From Opitutaceae bacterium (GTDB lineage Bacteria > Verrucomicrobiota > Verrucomicrobiia > Opitutales > Opitutaceae), in the NCBI GenBank assembly GCA_031254955.1, contig JAIRTK010000355.1, forward strand, positions 1 through 9,235: DNA of 9,235 nucleotides. Reading direction: 5' to 3'. The translations under genes and the position numbers were made by a program. Position 1 is the first letter of the stretch; the number at the start of each line of letters is the position of its first letter. Under the pieces are notes generated by a model, which saw nothing but the letters and a program-made list of their open reading frames with translations, ran no database searches and had not been told where the DNA came from. Positions 1 through 5,974 of the stretch are shown here, piece after piece.

Positions 1-1121
1 CCATCACGGTTTTGGTCGTCGTGTTTATAGGATAAGAGAAGGTTTAGCGTGCCAAAGGAGAGTTTGCCTTCGGAGTCGAGAGTGGTTCTGTAACCTCCGC
101 CTTCGATTTTATAATCGCCATTGCGTCGGGCAGGCATCGCGCCATCGCGTTCAAATGGCGCATAGACAAATGTGAGCGAGCTTTTGAAGTTGCTAATATC
201 AAATGAGGATAATTTCAAAAGTATGTTTTGGTTGCTTTGTTTATAGTCGTGTTTTTCGGGAAATCTGGTGGTGTCGTAGCGCGGTGTATAAGAACGGATT
301 TCAGAGTAGGTTAACAGGGCGGCGATGTGGGAAGAGAGCGGGCTCTCGATAGACAGGCCGTATTGGTGCCTCGTGAAGACCGGCTGATAATTCGCATTGC
401 TGGAATGGGTCGTTTCCGTGAGACTGGCCACATCGGAGTGGTAATGTTGCCGTGCCCAGTGGTCGCTTGTATAGCGGTATTTGATACTGCCGTGGAAACC
501 ATCGGTGCGTGGGTCGCGGATTTTGGCATCAATGACACCGCCGGTGAAGTCGCCGTATTCAACAGGGATGTTGGAGGTATATATAGTGAGTGAGCCAAGG
601 AGGTCGGGGTCGAGGAAGATGGCTTGAGCCTCGCCTCCGGGGACGATGTTAGCGCCGTCGCCAGGGCTTTCATAGTAGCCGTTGGGGTTCATATTGTTGT
701 TGTTGCTAACGCCGTCTATGAGGAAGTTGTTATCGGTGTGACGGGCGCCGCGAATGGAGATGCGGGGCGGGTGGATATCGCCGCCTGTCATGCTGTTGCG
801 GGAGTTTAGATCGAATTGGATGGAGGAGCGCGAGCGCAGGGCTTCGTTGATGGTGCCGGTGGGGGAGGGCGCCATGTTAATTTCCTCGTGGTCGAGGACG
901 AATTTGCCCGCTTGGTCGCGCGTGGCGTAAACCTCTTTTTCTATGATATCAGTCCCGGTGGATGATGCCGGGGGTTGAGCAGGCTTGGGCGTGCCGGAGG
1001 TGGCTGGCGAGGCGCTGGGGGCGGCTTGGAGGGCGGCGGGGAGCGCGAGGAGGAGTATGAGCGACAGGTGAGTCGGTCTCAGTCTCAATTGGTGGTGGTA
1101 TGATATGTTTACTTTTTTCAT
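1..1121 (-). CDS. TonB-dependent outer-membrane receptor, N-terminal part (cut by left edge)
   Basis: Translating the minus strand from ATG 1121-1119 gives 373 uninterrupted codons to the window edge; the C-terminal barrel lies outside. Residues 1-33 form a signal peptide (basic start, leucine-rich core, likely cut at ALQA|AP). A Pro/Ala/Ser-rich linker follows, then a possible TonB box around residues 58-66 (TDIIEKEVY). The plug runs from about 75 to 203, with FLIDGV at 133-138, an Asn run at 140-143, and the plug-end signature EYGDFTGGVIDAK at 188-200. After about 207 alternating aromatic/polar strands fit the start of the barrel. Family knowledge: such receptors import siderophores, haem, cobalamin or oligosaccharides using TonB energy. 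The substrate is not readable; the neighbouring ABC, PepSY and tonB genes suggest a metal chelate (inference). The distal 300 bases are only about 46% G+C by hand count, well below the neighbouring gene. Confidence 0.87.
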   Translation of the reverse strand, partial: MKKVNISYHHQLRLRPTHLSLILLLALPAALQAAPSASPATSGTPKPAQPPASSTGTDIIEKEVYATRDQAGKFVLDHEEINMAPSPTGTINEALRSRSSIQFDLNSRNSMTGGDIHPPRISIRGARHTDNNFLIDGVSNNNNMNPNGYYESPGDGANIVPGGEAQAIFLDPDLLGSLTIYTSNIPVEYGDFTGGVIDAKIRDPRTDGFHGSIKYRYTSDHWARQHYHSDVASLTETTHSSNANYQPVFTRHQYGLSIESPLSSHIAALLTYSEIRSYTPRYDTTRFPEKHDYKQSNQNILLKLSSFDISNFKSSLTFVYAPFERDGAMPARRNGDYKIEGGGYRTTLDSEGKLSFGTLNLLLSYKHDDQNRD

Positions 1122-1130
1122 GGTGGTCAG

Positions 1131-1134
1131 TCCT
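1131..1134 (-). promoter_or_regulatory. Shine-Dalgarno-like AGGA for the TonB-dependent receptor
   Basis: On the minus strand AGGA precedes ATG 1121 by nine bases (AGGACTGACCACCATG). It supports this start, as does the signal peptide that begins exactly there. Most other genes in the window show no comparable purine-rich site. Confidence 0.45.
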
Positions 1135-1158
1135 ATTTTGTTAACTGGTGTTATGACG

Positions 1159-1309
1159 CCGGTATTTTATGGAGTGCGGGAATTTATTCCCGCTTTTGAG
1201 GGAGGAATTTATTCCTCCGCCACACGCGCGCACGGCGTCGGTAGCGGGCGGGCCAATAAATTGGCCCGTCCAAAGCGGGAATAAAGTCCCGCACTCCATA
1301 AAATACCGG
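1159..1309. repeat. Nested inverted repeat with four A/T-centred mini-hairpins
   Basis: Outer arms 1159-1196 and 1272-1309 match as reverse complements at 37 of 38 positions (ends CCGGTATTTTATGGAG / CTCCATAAAATACCGG). Inside are mini-hairpins with the same core, a G+C stem closed by AAT-TT-ATT or AAT-AA-ATT: 1176-1193 (perfect), 1201-1218 (perfect), 1246-1271 (12-bp stem with one G-T pair) and 1275-1292 (6-bp stem). The first and last lie within the outer arms, so the strand can form either one long stem carrying two small hairpins or four separate hairpins. The element fills most of the gap before the receptor gene and would lie in its leader if co-transcribed with the upstream gene. Small ORFs through it are symmetric artefacts. 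No transposase is linked to it here. Confidence 0.87.
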
Positions 1310-1373
1310 TGGTGCGACATCAGTTGGCAAAGTAAAATCAGGGGGAAAGGTGGCGGATTTTGCGGCGCGGGTA

Positions 1374-2768
1374 TCAGTCGGCGCGGGGGAGCAGGAGCGC
1401 GGGGAGCAGGCCGCAGAGGCCGAGGGCGGCGGTGGCGGCGAGGTCGGGGAGGCGGGTTGCGGAGAGGGTTTTGCGGCGGCGGAGAAGGAGCAGGTGCGCG
1501 GCGAGGAGCAGGGCGTTGAGCGCGAGGGCGGCGGGGAGGAGGTCGCGGGGGGTGACGCGGGCGTGGAAGCCGAGGTAGCCGGAGGTGTCGTCGGCCAGCC
1601 ACCAGACGAGGGGAAAAAGCATCTGGCCGGCGCGGGCGGCGGGGCGCGCGGCGGGGTCGGGAAGCGTCTCGTGGTGGCGGGCGAGGACGCGGTAGTCGCG
1701 GTCGAGGGCAATGGCTTCGAGCACGGGGGCGGCGCCGGGCGCGGGGGCGGTCTGGACGACGAGGAGGCGGTGAAGGAGGTTGCCGCGCAGGCTGAGGGTG
1801 TCGGCGGTGGGGTCGTAGCGGGTGACGGGGAGGGGGACGAGGCGGTGGTTTTCGCCGACGGCGAGCCAGGGTTTGCCGTCGGCGTCGATGATGAGGGCGC
1901 GGAGTTCGCGGGTTTCGATTTCGTTGACAATGATGTGGCGGGGGCGGAGCGCGCGCCATGCGGCGGGGTCGGCGGCGTGGTCGGCCACGCGGAGGAGGAC
2001 GGGTTGGCCGCGCGTCTGCCGGAGCAGGAAGGTCTGGCCGTCGGCGTCGGCGAGGTAGAGGCCTTCGTCGTAGGGTTTGCGGGCGGTGGGGTTGGAGCCG
2101 GCGGCGGTGACGGGAAAGACAAAGCGGGCGCGGGCGAAGGCGTCGGAGTAGAGGGCGCTTTTTTCGGGGAGGATGGTGTTGGTTTGGGGGTCGAGAAACT
2201 CGATGGCGCGCCGGCGCGATGCCTGCGTGGCCGGTGGCGGCGGAGTGGGAGCGGTTTCCTGACGTTTTTCGGAAAGCGGCGGGAGGCCGCTTCCGCTTGG
2301 CGCCGCCGCTCCGGTGATGCGCATGAAGTCGGGCGGGGGTTCGAGGCGCGCGCGTCCGTCACCGGTTTCAAACACGGGGTGCAGCGGGACGCGCGGGGTG
2401 TCGAGTTGGCCGGGGCGGACGCGGAGGGTGAATTGTTCGCGCCGGAGCGCGCCGGGGGAGAGGGCCACGCCGCCGATTTCTTTCGGCATGGCGCCGTTTT
2501 TGTAGAGTTGGGCGTGGTAGGTGAGCGGCAGCAGTGACTCGAAGGTGTCGCGTTCGAGGGTGCGCCCGGCGGCGTCGGCGTAGTAGAAGCGGGTGTTGCC
2601 GCCCGCTCCTTCCATGCGGATAAAAAGAAACCCGGCGCCGGTGTCGCTGTAGTTAACGAAGGGGGCGCGCTGGCGCGTGGCCGTGAGGATATGCCAGCCG
2701 ATGGGCAGGTAGTGCGCGAGGAGCGCGGCGGCGGTGACGAGGAGGAAAATGCGGGCGGCGTGTTTCAT
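1374..2768 (-). CDS. DUF4857-like membrane-anchored protein of an ABC cluster
   Basis: The 464-residue protein has an N-terminal membrane helix or uncleaved signal (about 5-24), a large presumably extracytoplasmic region, and two C-terminal hydrophobic segments (about 410-429 and 443-461) separated by an Arg-rich turn. Near the N-terminus, FESLLPLTYHAQLYKNGAMP followed by an EIGGVALSP segment resembles, from memory, DUF4857 proteins of Bacteroidota, which sit beside ABC and TonB-dependent genes. A Pro/Ser-rich low-complexity stretch lies around residues 155-185. The ABC membrane and ATPase genes are immediately upstream on the same strand and the receptor gene is downstream, so it probably works with the ABC module in the envelope (inference). 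The family has no established biochemical role that I know of. Family assignment rests on remembered motif resemblance and needs a profile search. Confidence 0.78.
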   Translation of the reverse strand: MKHAARIFLLVTAAALLAHYLPIGWHILTATRQRAPFVNYSDTGAGFLFIRMEGAGGNTRFYYADAAGRTLERDTFESLLPLTYHAQLYKNGAMPKEIGGVALSPGALRREQFTLRVRPGQLDTPRVPLHPVFETGDGRARLEPPPDFMRITGAAAPSGSGLPPLSEKRQETAPTPPPPATQASRRRAIEFLDPQTNTILPEKSALYSDAFARARFVFPVTAAGSNPTARKPYDEGLYLADADGQTFLLRQTRGQPVLLRVADHAADPAAWRALRPRHIIVNEIETRELRALIIDADGKPWLAVGENHRLVPLPVTRYDPTADTLSLRGNLLHRLLVVQTAPAPGAAPVLEAIALDRDYRVLARHHETLPDPAARPAARAGQMLFPLVWWLADDTSGYLGFHARVTPRDLLPAALALNALLLAAHLLLLRRRKTLSATRLPDLAATAALGLCGLLPALLLPRAD

Positions 2769-2838
2769 CTTGTATCACTCAATGGGTGAAGGATTTTTTT
2801 GATGGGGGAGGCTTCGTGGTTAACTCAAGGGTTCGGTT

Positions 2839-2926
2839 TTATAACCGCGAAAATCTCCAAAGGACGCGAAATTTATGAAAGGTTTGGTGTTTCGCGCATT
2901 TTTTGCGTCCTTTCGCTGTTGGATTA
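2839..2926. repeat. Degenerate GCGAAG-family hairpin (element A)
   Basis: It starts with TTATAACCGCGAAAAT and contains GGACGCGAA, answered on the right by TTTGCGTCCTTTCGC and an eroded end GGATTAAT in place of GGTTATAA. The arms match poorly beyond a core of about nine bases, so this looks like a decayed copy of elements B and D. Confidence 0.55.
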
Positions 2927-2937
2927 ATGGTTTGTTT

Positions 2938-3023
2938 TTATAACCGCGAAGGGCGCGAAGGGCGCGAAGAAGGAGTGCGAATTTTTTGGTTATTTGCATC
3001 CTTTGGGTCCTTCGCTGTTATAA
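2938..3023. repeat. GCGAAG-family inverted repeat (element B)
   Basis: The left arm begins TTATAACCGCGAAGG and steps through GCGAAGGGC at an exact 9-base period. The right arm ends in CCTTCGCTGTTATAA. Terminal TTATAA is palindromic. Translated, the period gives tripeptide repeats (Arg-Glu-Gly), which explains small spurious ORFs over it. Confidence 0.8.
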
Positions 3024-3067
3024 AAATTCCTTTCATGGCTTCGTGGTTAATTAAAGGCTTGTTATTA

Positions 3068-3145
3068 TTGAACAGAAGAGGGCAAAGGGAATGAAGAATG
3101 CGTTTCTTATGGTTTTCTTGGTTTCCTTTGTTTTCTTCTGTTCAA
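3068..3145. repeat. Odd member: AAG-based inverted repeat (element C)
   Basis: Its terminal 12 bases are perfect reverse complements (TTGAACAGAAGA ... TCTTCTGTTCAA). The left arm steps AAGAGGGCA, AAGGGAATG, AAGAATGCG and the right arm, read in reverse complement, steps AAGAAAACA, AAGGAAACC, AAG. Both have a 9-base period, as in elements B and D, but nearly all bases other than AAG differ and the terminus is TTGAAC rather than TTATAACC. It sits between B and D. Confidence 0.75.
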
Positions 3146-3160
3146 AATAATGGTTTGTTT

Positions 3161-3246
3161 TTATAACCGCGAAGGATGCGAAGGGCGCGAAGAGGGAATG
3201 CGAGCTTTTCGGCTCTTCGCATCCTTTGCATTCTTCGCGGTTATAA
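3161..3246. repeat. GCGAAG-family inverted repeat (element D)
   Basis: This is the best-formed copy. Arms 3161-3194 and 3213-3246 match at 30 of 34 positions, with an 18-base loop. Both ends read TTATAACCGCGAAG on their own strands. It lies 38 bases beyond the stop codon of the ABC membrane subunit, so in the transcript it would form a strong stem just after that gene. It is not followed by a U-run on the minus strand that would make it a classic intrinsic terminator. Confidence 0.85.
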
Positions 3247-3284
3247 AAAATTCTTTTCATGGCTTCGTGGTTAATATTTTGGGT

Positions 3285-3956
3285 TCATCGCGCGAGGCCT
3301 TTTCTGAAACGGTGGCTGGAGAAGAGCGGGACGAGCGTCAGCGCGAGCACCCAGAGCGCGAGCGCGGGCAGGATGCGGGCGTAGGTGTCGCAGGCGGTTT
3401 CGAGCAGGAAGAGGCGGAGCGCGCCGGCGGTGAGGAGCAGGTAAAAGACGCGGTGGCGCCAGTTGGTCTCAAGCAGGATGGCGGCGACGGCGAGATACGC
3501 GCCGCCGCCGGCGAGTATCCACGGTGTCACTACGCGGAGGAGGTTGCCCTGCCATTCGCCGGGAAACCAGAGCGCGCCGCCGAGGGAGAAGACGAGCGCG
3601 GCGGGCAGCAGGACGAGCGCGAGCAGGAGGGCGCCGGCGGCGAGGTGGAGCGCGATGACGCGGGTCTCGCCGAGCGGGAGATGGAGGGCGAGGCGGATGC
3701 GCCGGGCTTGCATCTCGGGCAAAAATTGCAGGAAGCCGAGCGTGACGCCGAACACGAGCGGGGCGTATTGGAAGGGGCGGAAGAAGAGCCAGCCTTTGAA
3801 TATCCAGGCGTTCCAGACGGTGACGGCTTCGTTGGCGTTGGCGATGTAGCGCAGTTTGAAAAACAGGAAGAGCGCGAACGCGATGCTGGCGGCAAGCATG
3901 AGTGTCCACCAGAGGCGCAGCTTGATCCATTCTTTGTAAAGGAGGGCGCGGGACAT
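3285..3956 (-). CDS. ABC transporter membrane subunit (ABC-2-like permease)
   Basis: The 223-residue protein begins MSRALLYKEWIKLRLWW; a short amphipathic YKEW-type start is common in ABC-2-like membrane subunits. About six hydrophobic helices are visible near residues 15-33, 63-80, 101-126, 145-162, 169-186 and 193-211, ending in a basic tail. A cytoplasmic patch at 81-90 (EMQARRIRLA) could be the coupling region for the ATPase. The ATPase gene lies directly upstream on the same strand, 189 bases away, and no second permease is present, so a homodimeric membrane half or a partnership with the DUF4857-like protein is plausible (inference). The protein is short for an ABC-2 permease, whose usual length is nearer 250-380. 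Transport direction and substrate are unknown. No Shine-Dalgarno site is evident before ATG 3956. Confidence 0.8.
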   Translation of the reverse strand: MSRALLYKEWIKLRLWWTLMLAASIAFALFLFFKLRYIANANEAVTVWNAWIFKGWLFFRPFQYAPLVFGVTLGFLQFLPEMQARRIRLALHLPLGETRVIALHLAAGALLLALVLLPAALVFSLGGALWFPGEWQGNLLRVVTPWILAGGGAYLAVAAILLETNWRHRVFYLLLTAGALRLFLLETACDTYARILPALALWVLALTLVPLFSSHRFRKGLAR

Positions 3957-4010
3957 GGGAATGCGGAGTTCGGAGTTTGGAGTTTGGAATGCAGAATGTG
4001 GTTTTTTATC

Positions 4011-4131
4011 GTTCTCGTTCTCGTTCTCGTTCTCGTTCTCGTTCTCTTTTTTGGTTTTCGTTTTCTTTTTATTTTTTTGGTTTTCGAGGCGTTTCGAGAA
4101 CGAGAACGAGAAAGAGAAAGAGAACGAGAAG
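4011..4131. repeat. Hexanucleotide microsatellite hairpin (GTTCTC)6 ... (GAGAAN)6
   Basis: Positions 4011-4046 hold six exact GTTCTC units. Positions 4096-4131 hold six GAGAAN units (N = C, C, A, A, C, G), the reverse complement with variation confined to the last base of each unit. The arms are equal in length (36 bases) with a T-rich 49-base loop. The element occupies most of the ATPase-permease gap. A GGAGTTTGGAGTTTGGAATG phrase at about 3973-3992 flanks it. Both arms have microsatellite character, so they can pair in several registers. Confidence 0.9.
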
Positions 4132-4145
4132 GATTTTTGGGAGGG

Positions 4146-5033
4146 TTAATATTTTCCTGTCAGGGCGATAAAAGTATCCTCCAGCGTGATGGGCGCGGGG
4201 CGGAGGTCGGGGGCGGGGATGGCGCGGGCGGCGAGTTCGTCGCGGGCGGCGCGCTCGTCGAGAAAACCATACAGGGCGGAGTGCTTTTCGCCGCGCTCGA
4301 CACGGATGTGACGCGCGTCGTCATGGGTGTCGGCGACGGCGGGCGTGGTGGCGAAGGTGTATTTGCGAAAGCCGTTGCGGAGGCGGCCCGCCTCCATGTC
4401 GAGGAGCACGCGGCCCCGCTGGTAGAGGACGCAGTCGTCGATGAGGTTTTCGAGGTCCTGTATAATGTGCGAAGTGAGCAGGATGCTGCGTTGGCCGTCG
4501 GCGGCGTAGTCGCGGATGACTTCGATGAAGAGGCGGCGGTAGCCGGGGTCGAGTCCCATGGAATAGTCGTCGAAGATGATGAGGTCGGGGTTTTGCGCGA
4601 GGATGAGGCCGAGGGCGACTTGGGAGCGCTGGCCGCAGGACATGGTGGCGATGCGCTGGCGCGGCGTGATGTCGAGTTTCGACATGAGGTGATAATAGAT
4701 GGCCGGCGTCCAGCGGGGATAAAAGCGCGAGTAGAAGCGCTCGATCTGGCGGATGTTGAAGAAGCCGTATTGGATGTGGCCTTCGATGAGGTAGCCGATG
4801 CGGGCCTTGGTGCGCGGGGTGAGCTGGTGCGAGTCCTCGCCGAGGAGGAGGCAGCGTCCGGAGCGCGGGGTGAGGAAGGAATTGAGGATGTTGATGGTGG
4901 TGGTCTTGCCCGCGCCGTTGCGCCCGAGCAGGCCGCAGATGCGTCCGGGGCGCAGCGTCCACGACACGTCCCGCAAGGCGGGTTTGTCGCCGTAGTAGTG
5001 CGTGAGATTGCGGCATTCGATGACGGGAAGCAT
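4146..5033 (-). CDS. ABC transporter ATP-binding protein
   Basis: The 295-residue protein has a full ABC ATPase domain: Walker A GRNGAGKTT at 37-45, Q-loop region near 80-88, signature SCGQR at 132-136, Walker B LIIFD at 151-155, D-loop GLDP at 160-163 and H-loop His189. About 85 C-terminal residues form a regulatory or docking extension. Two positions depart from consensus: the residue after the Walker B Asp, normally catalytic Glu, is Asp156, and the signature reads SCGQ instead of SGGQ. I recall similar FDDYSMGLD strings in relatives, so this may be a subfamily trait. It energises the permease encoded next (3285-3956), probably as a homodimer. ATG 5033 is chosen because the beta-strand of the ABC fold begins at once; the upstream leader is pyrimidine-rich on the coding strand, with no Shine-Dalgarno site. 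Confidence 0.92.
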   Translation of the reverse strand: MLPVIECRNLTHYYGDKPALRDVSWTLRPGRICGLLGRNGAGKTTTINILNSFLTPRSGRCLLLGEDSHQLTPRTKARIGYLIEGHIQYGFFNIRQIERFYSRFYPRWTPAIYYHLMSKLDITPRQRIATMSCGQRSQVALGLILAQNPDLIIFDDYSMGLDPGYRRLFIEVIRDYAADGQRSILLTSHIIQDLENLIDDCVLYQRGRVLLDMEAGRLRNGFRKYTFATTPAVADTHDDARHIRVERGEKHSALYGFLDERAARDELAARAIPAPDLRPAPITLEDTFIALTGKY

Positions 5034-5090
5034 GAGGGGAAAGGGAAAAGGGAAAAGGGAAAAGGTGGAAGGTGGAAGGGGGCAGGGGGA
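5034..5090. repeat. Purine tract with AAAAGGG repeats abutting the ATPase start codon
   Basis: The plus strand from 5034 to 5065 is 32 uninterrupted purines built on GGGAAAA steps, then continues with GGTGGAA and GGGGGCAGGGGGAAG. On the transcribed (minus) coding strand this is a pyrimidine tract ending directly at ATG 5033, which rules out a conventional ribosome-binding site for the ATPase. Confidence 0.8.
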
Positions 5091-5110
5091 AGCGCTGGAT
5101 TTATTTATTT

Positions 5111-5148
5111 AACCACGGAGGCACGGAGGGCACGGAGGACGGAGGGCG
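5111..5148. repeat. CACGGAG-family arm, left end of composite repeat
   Basis: It begins AACCACGGAGGCACGGAGGG and repeats CACGGAGG at an 8-9 base step before decaying into GGAGGGCGGAGG. A reverse-complement partner lies at 5945-5968, over 800 bases away, with the 213/214-bp array between them. Confidence 0.7.
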
Positions 5149-5197
5149 GAGGAAGTGGCGGGAGTGGCGGGAGGAAGGCAGAGGGAGTGGGGTGGGT

Positions 5198-5930
5198 GTG
5201 GTTGAAAGGGACTGTCCACAGATTACACAGATTTCCACAGATTTTTATAGAAAACCAATCTGTGGGAATCTGTGTAATCCGTGGATAGTCTTCATATGTG
5301 AAATTTCTTGATGGGTGTTTGTTTTTGCCGGAGGCTTCAGTTGATACCGAGTCAGAAAGGGATTTGTATTTTAGGCAGGGTGGTCTCGCCGAGACTGCCG
5401 TCGTTTGTCGAGTGGTTGAAAGGGACTGTCCACAGATTACACAGATTTACACGGATTTTTATAGAAAACCAATCTGTGGGAATCTGTGTGATCTGTGGAT
5501 AGTCTTCATATGTGAAATTTTTTGATGCGTGTTTGTTTTTGCCGGGGTTTTATTTAATACCAATTCAGAATGGGATTTGTATTTTAGGCAGGGTGGTCTT
5601 GCCGAGACCGTCGTCGTTTGTCGAGTGGTTGAAAAGGACTGTCCACAGATTACACAGATTTACACAAATTTTTATAGAAAACCAATCTGTGGGAATCTGT
5701 GTAATCTGTGGACAGTCTTCATATGTGAAATTTTTTGATGGGTGTTTGTTTTTGTCGGAGGCTTCATTTGATACCAATTCAGAATGGGATTTGTATTTTA
5801 GGCAGGGTGGTCTTGCCGAGACCGTCGTCGTTTGTCGAGTGGTTGGAAGGGACTGTCCACAGATTGCACAGATTTACACGGATTTTTATAAGGACAAATC
5901 TTTGGAATCTGTGGGCGGTCTTCATATATA
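5198..5930. repeat. Tandem array of CACAGATT hairpins, 213/214-bp period, four copies (last partial)
   Basis: Units start at 5198, 5412, 5625 and 5839 (GTGGTTGAAAGGGACTGTCC or close variants), giving spacings of 214, 213 and 214. Each begins with a hairpin with 34-base arms: 5210-5243/5257-5290 (31 of 34 pairing), 5424-5457/5471-5504, 5637-5670/5684-5717 (24 perfect outer bases), and a shortened 5851-5884/5895-5920. Arms carry CACAGATT at steps of 9 and 10 bases. The loop contains TTTATAGAAAACC. After each of the first three hairpins comes a conserved spacer of about 120 bases, including a small GGTCT/AGACC hairpin; the fourth copy stops after its hairpin. No credible gene lies in the array; small ORFs are translations of the repeat. 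Confidence 0.93.
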
Positions 5931-5944
5931 AAATCTCTTCTTCC

Positions 5945-5968
5945 GAACTTCGTGGTCTCCGTGGTTAA
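5945..5968. repeat. CACGGAG-family arm, right end of composite repeat
   Basis: It reads GAACTTCGTGGTCTCCGTGGTTAA across its span; the reverse complement starts TTAACCACGGAGACCACGAA, matching the left arm start at 5109-5127 apart from small differences. It ends seven bases before the stop codon of the PepSY gene. Confidence 0.65.
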
Positions 5969-5974
5969 TTTTTT

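Larger units (their letters stand above)
2810..3275. repeat. Direct repeats flanking the GCGAAG hairpins
   Basis: The phrase GGCTTCGTGGTTAA occurs three times: at 2810-2823, at about 3037-3050 and at about 3261-3274. The last two copies are longer (TTTCATGGCTTCGTGGTTAA). A second phrase, AATGGTTTGTTTTTATAACC, precedes both good hairpins, at about 2927 and 3150. The two well-formed elements (2938-3023 and 3161-3246) are therefore members of one larger composite unit of roughly 127 bp, repeated with an offset of 223 bp. The stretch holds no credible gene. Confidence 0.75.

Noticed and set aside
1350..2537. Plus-strand frame of 395 codons antisense to the DUF4857-like gene
   Set aside because: Gly/Glu/Val-rich low-complexity product typical of a GC-rich antisense shadow; the minus-strand product has membrane helices and recognisable motifs.
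2903..3260. Small open frames on both strands in the GCGAAG cluster
   Set aside because: Their products are tripeptide repeats (Arg-Glu-Gly type) produced by the 9-base period and appear equally on both strands.
3150..5288. A very long plus-strand open frame (712 codons) across the ABC genes
   Set aside because: It runs antisense to the permease and ATPase, whose motifs are unmistakable, and includes translated repeats. Its openness follows from the high G+C codon bias of the opposite strand.
5198..5930. Resemblance of the regular repeat array to a CRISPR
   Set aside because: The period is over 210 bp, the spacers are near-identical to each other, and no cas gene is present.
5298..5931. Several plus-strand frames of 64-139 codons in the tandem array
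   Set aside because: They are the same repeat read in shifted frames, with stop codons recurring at the unit period and no domain.
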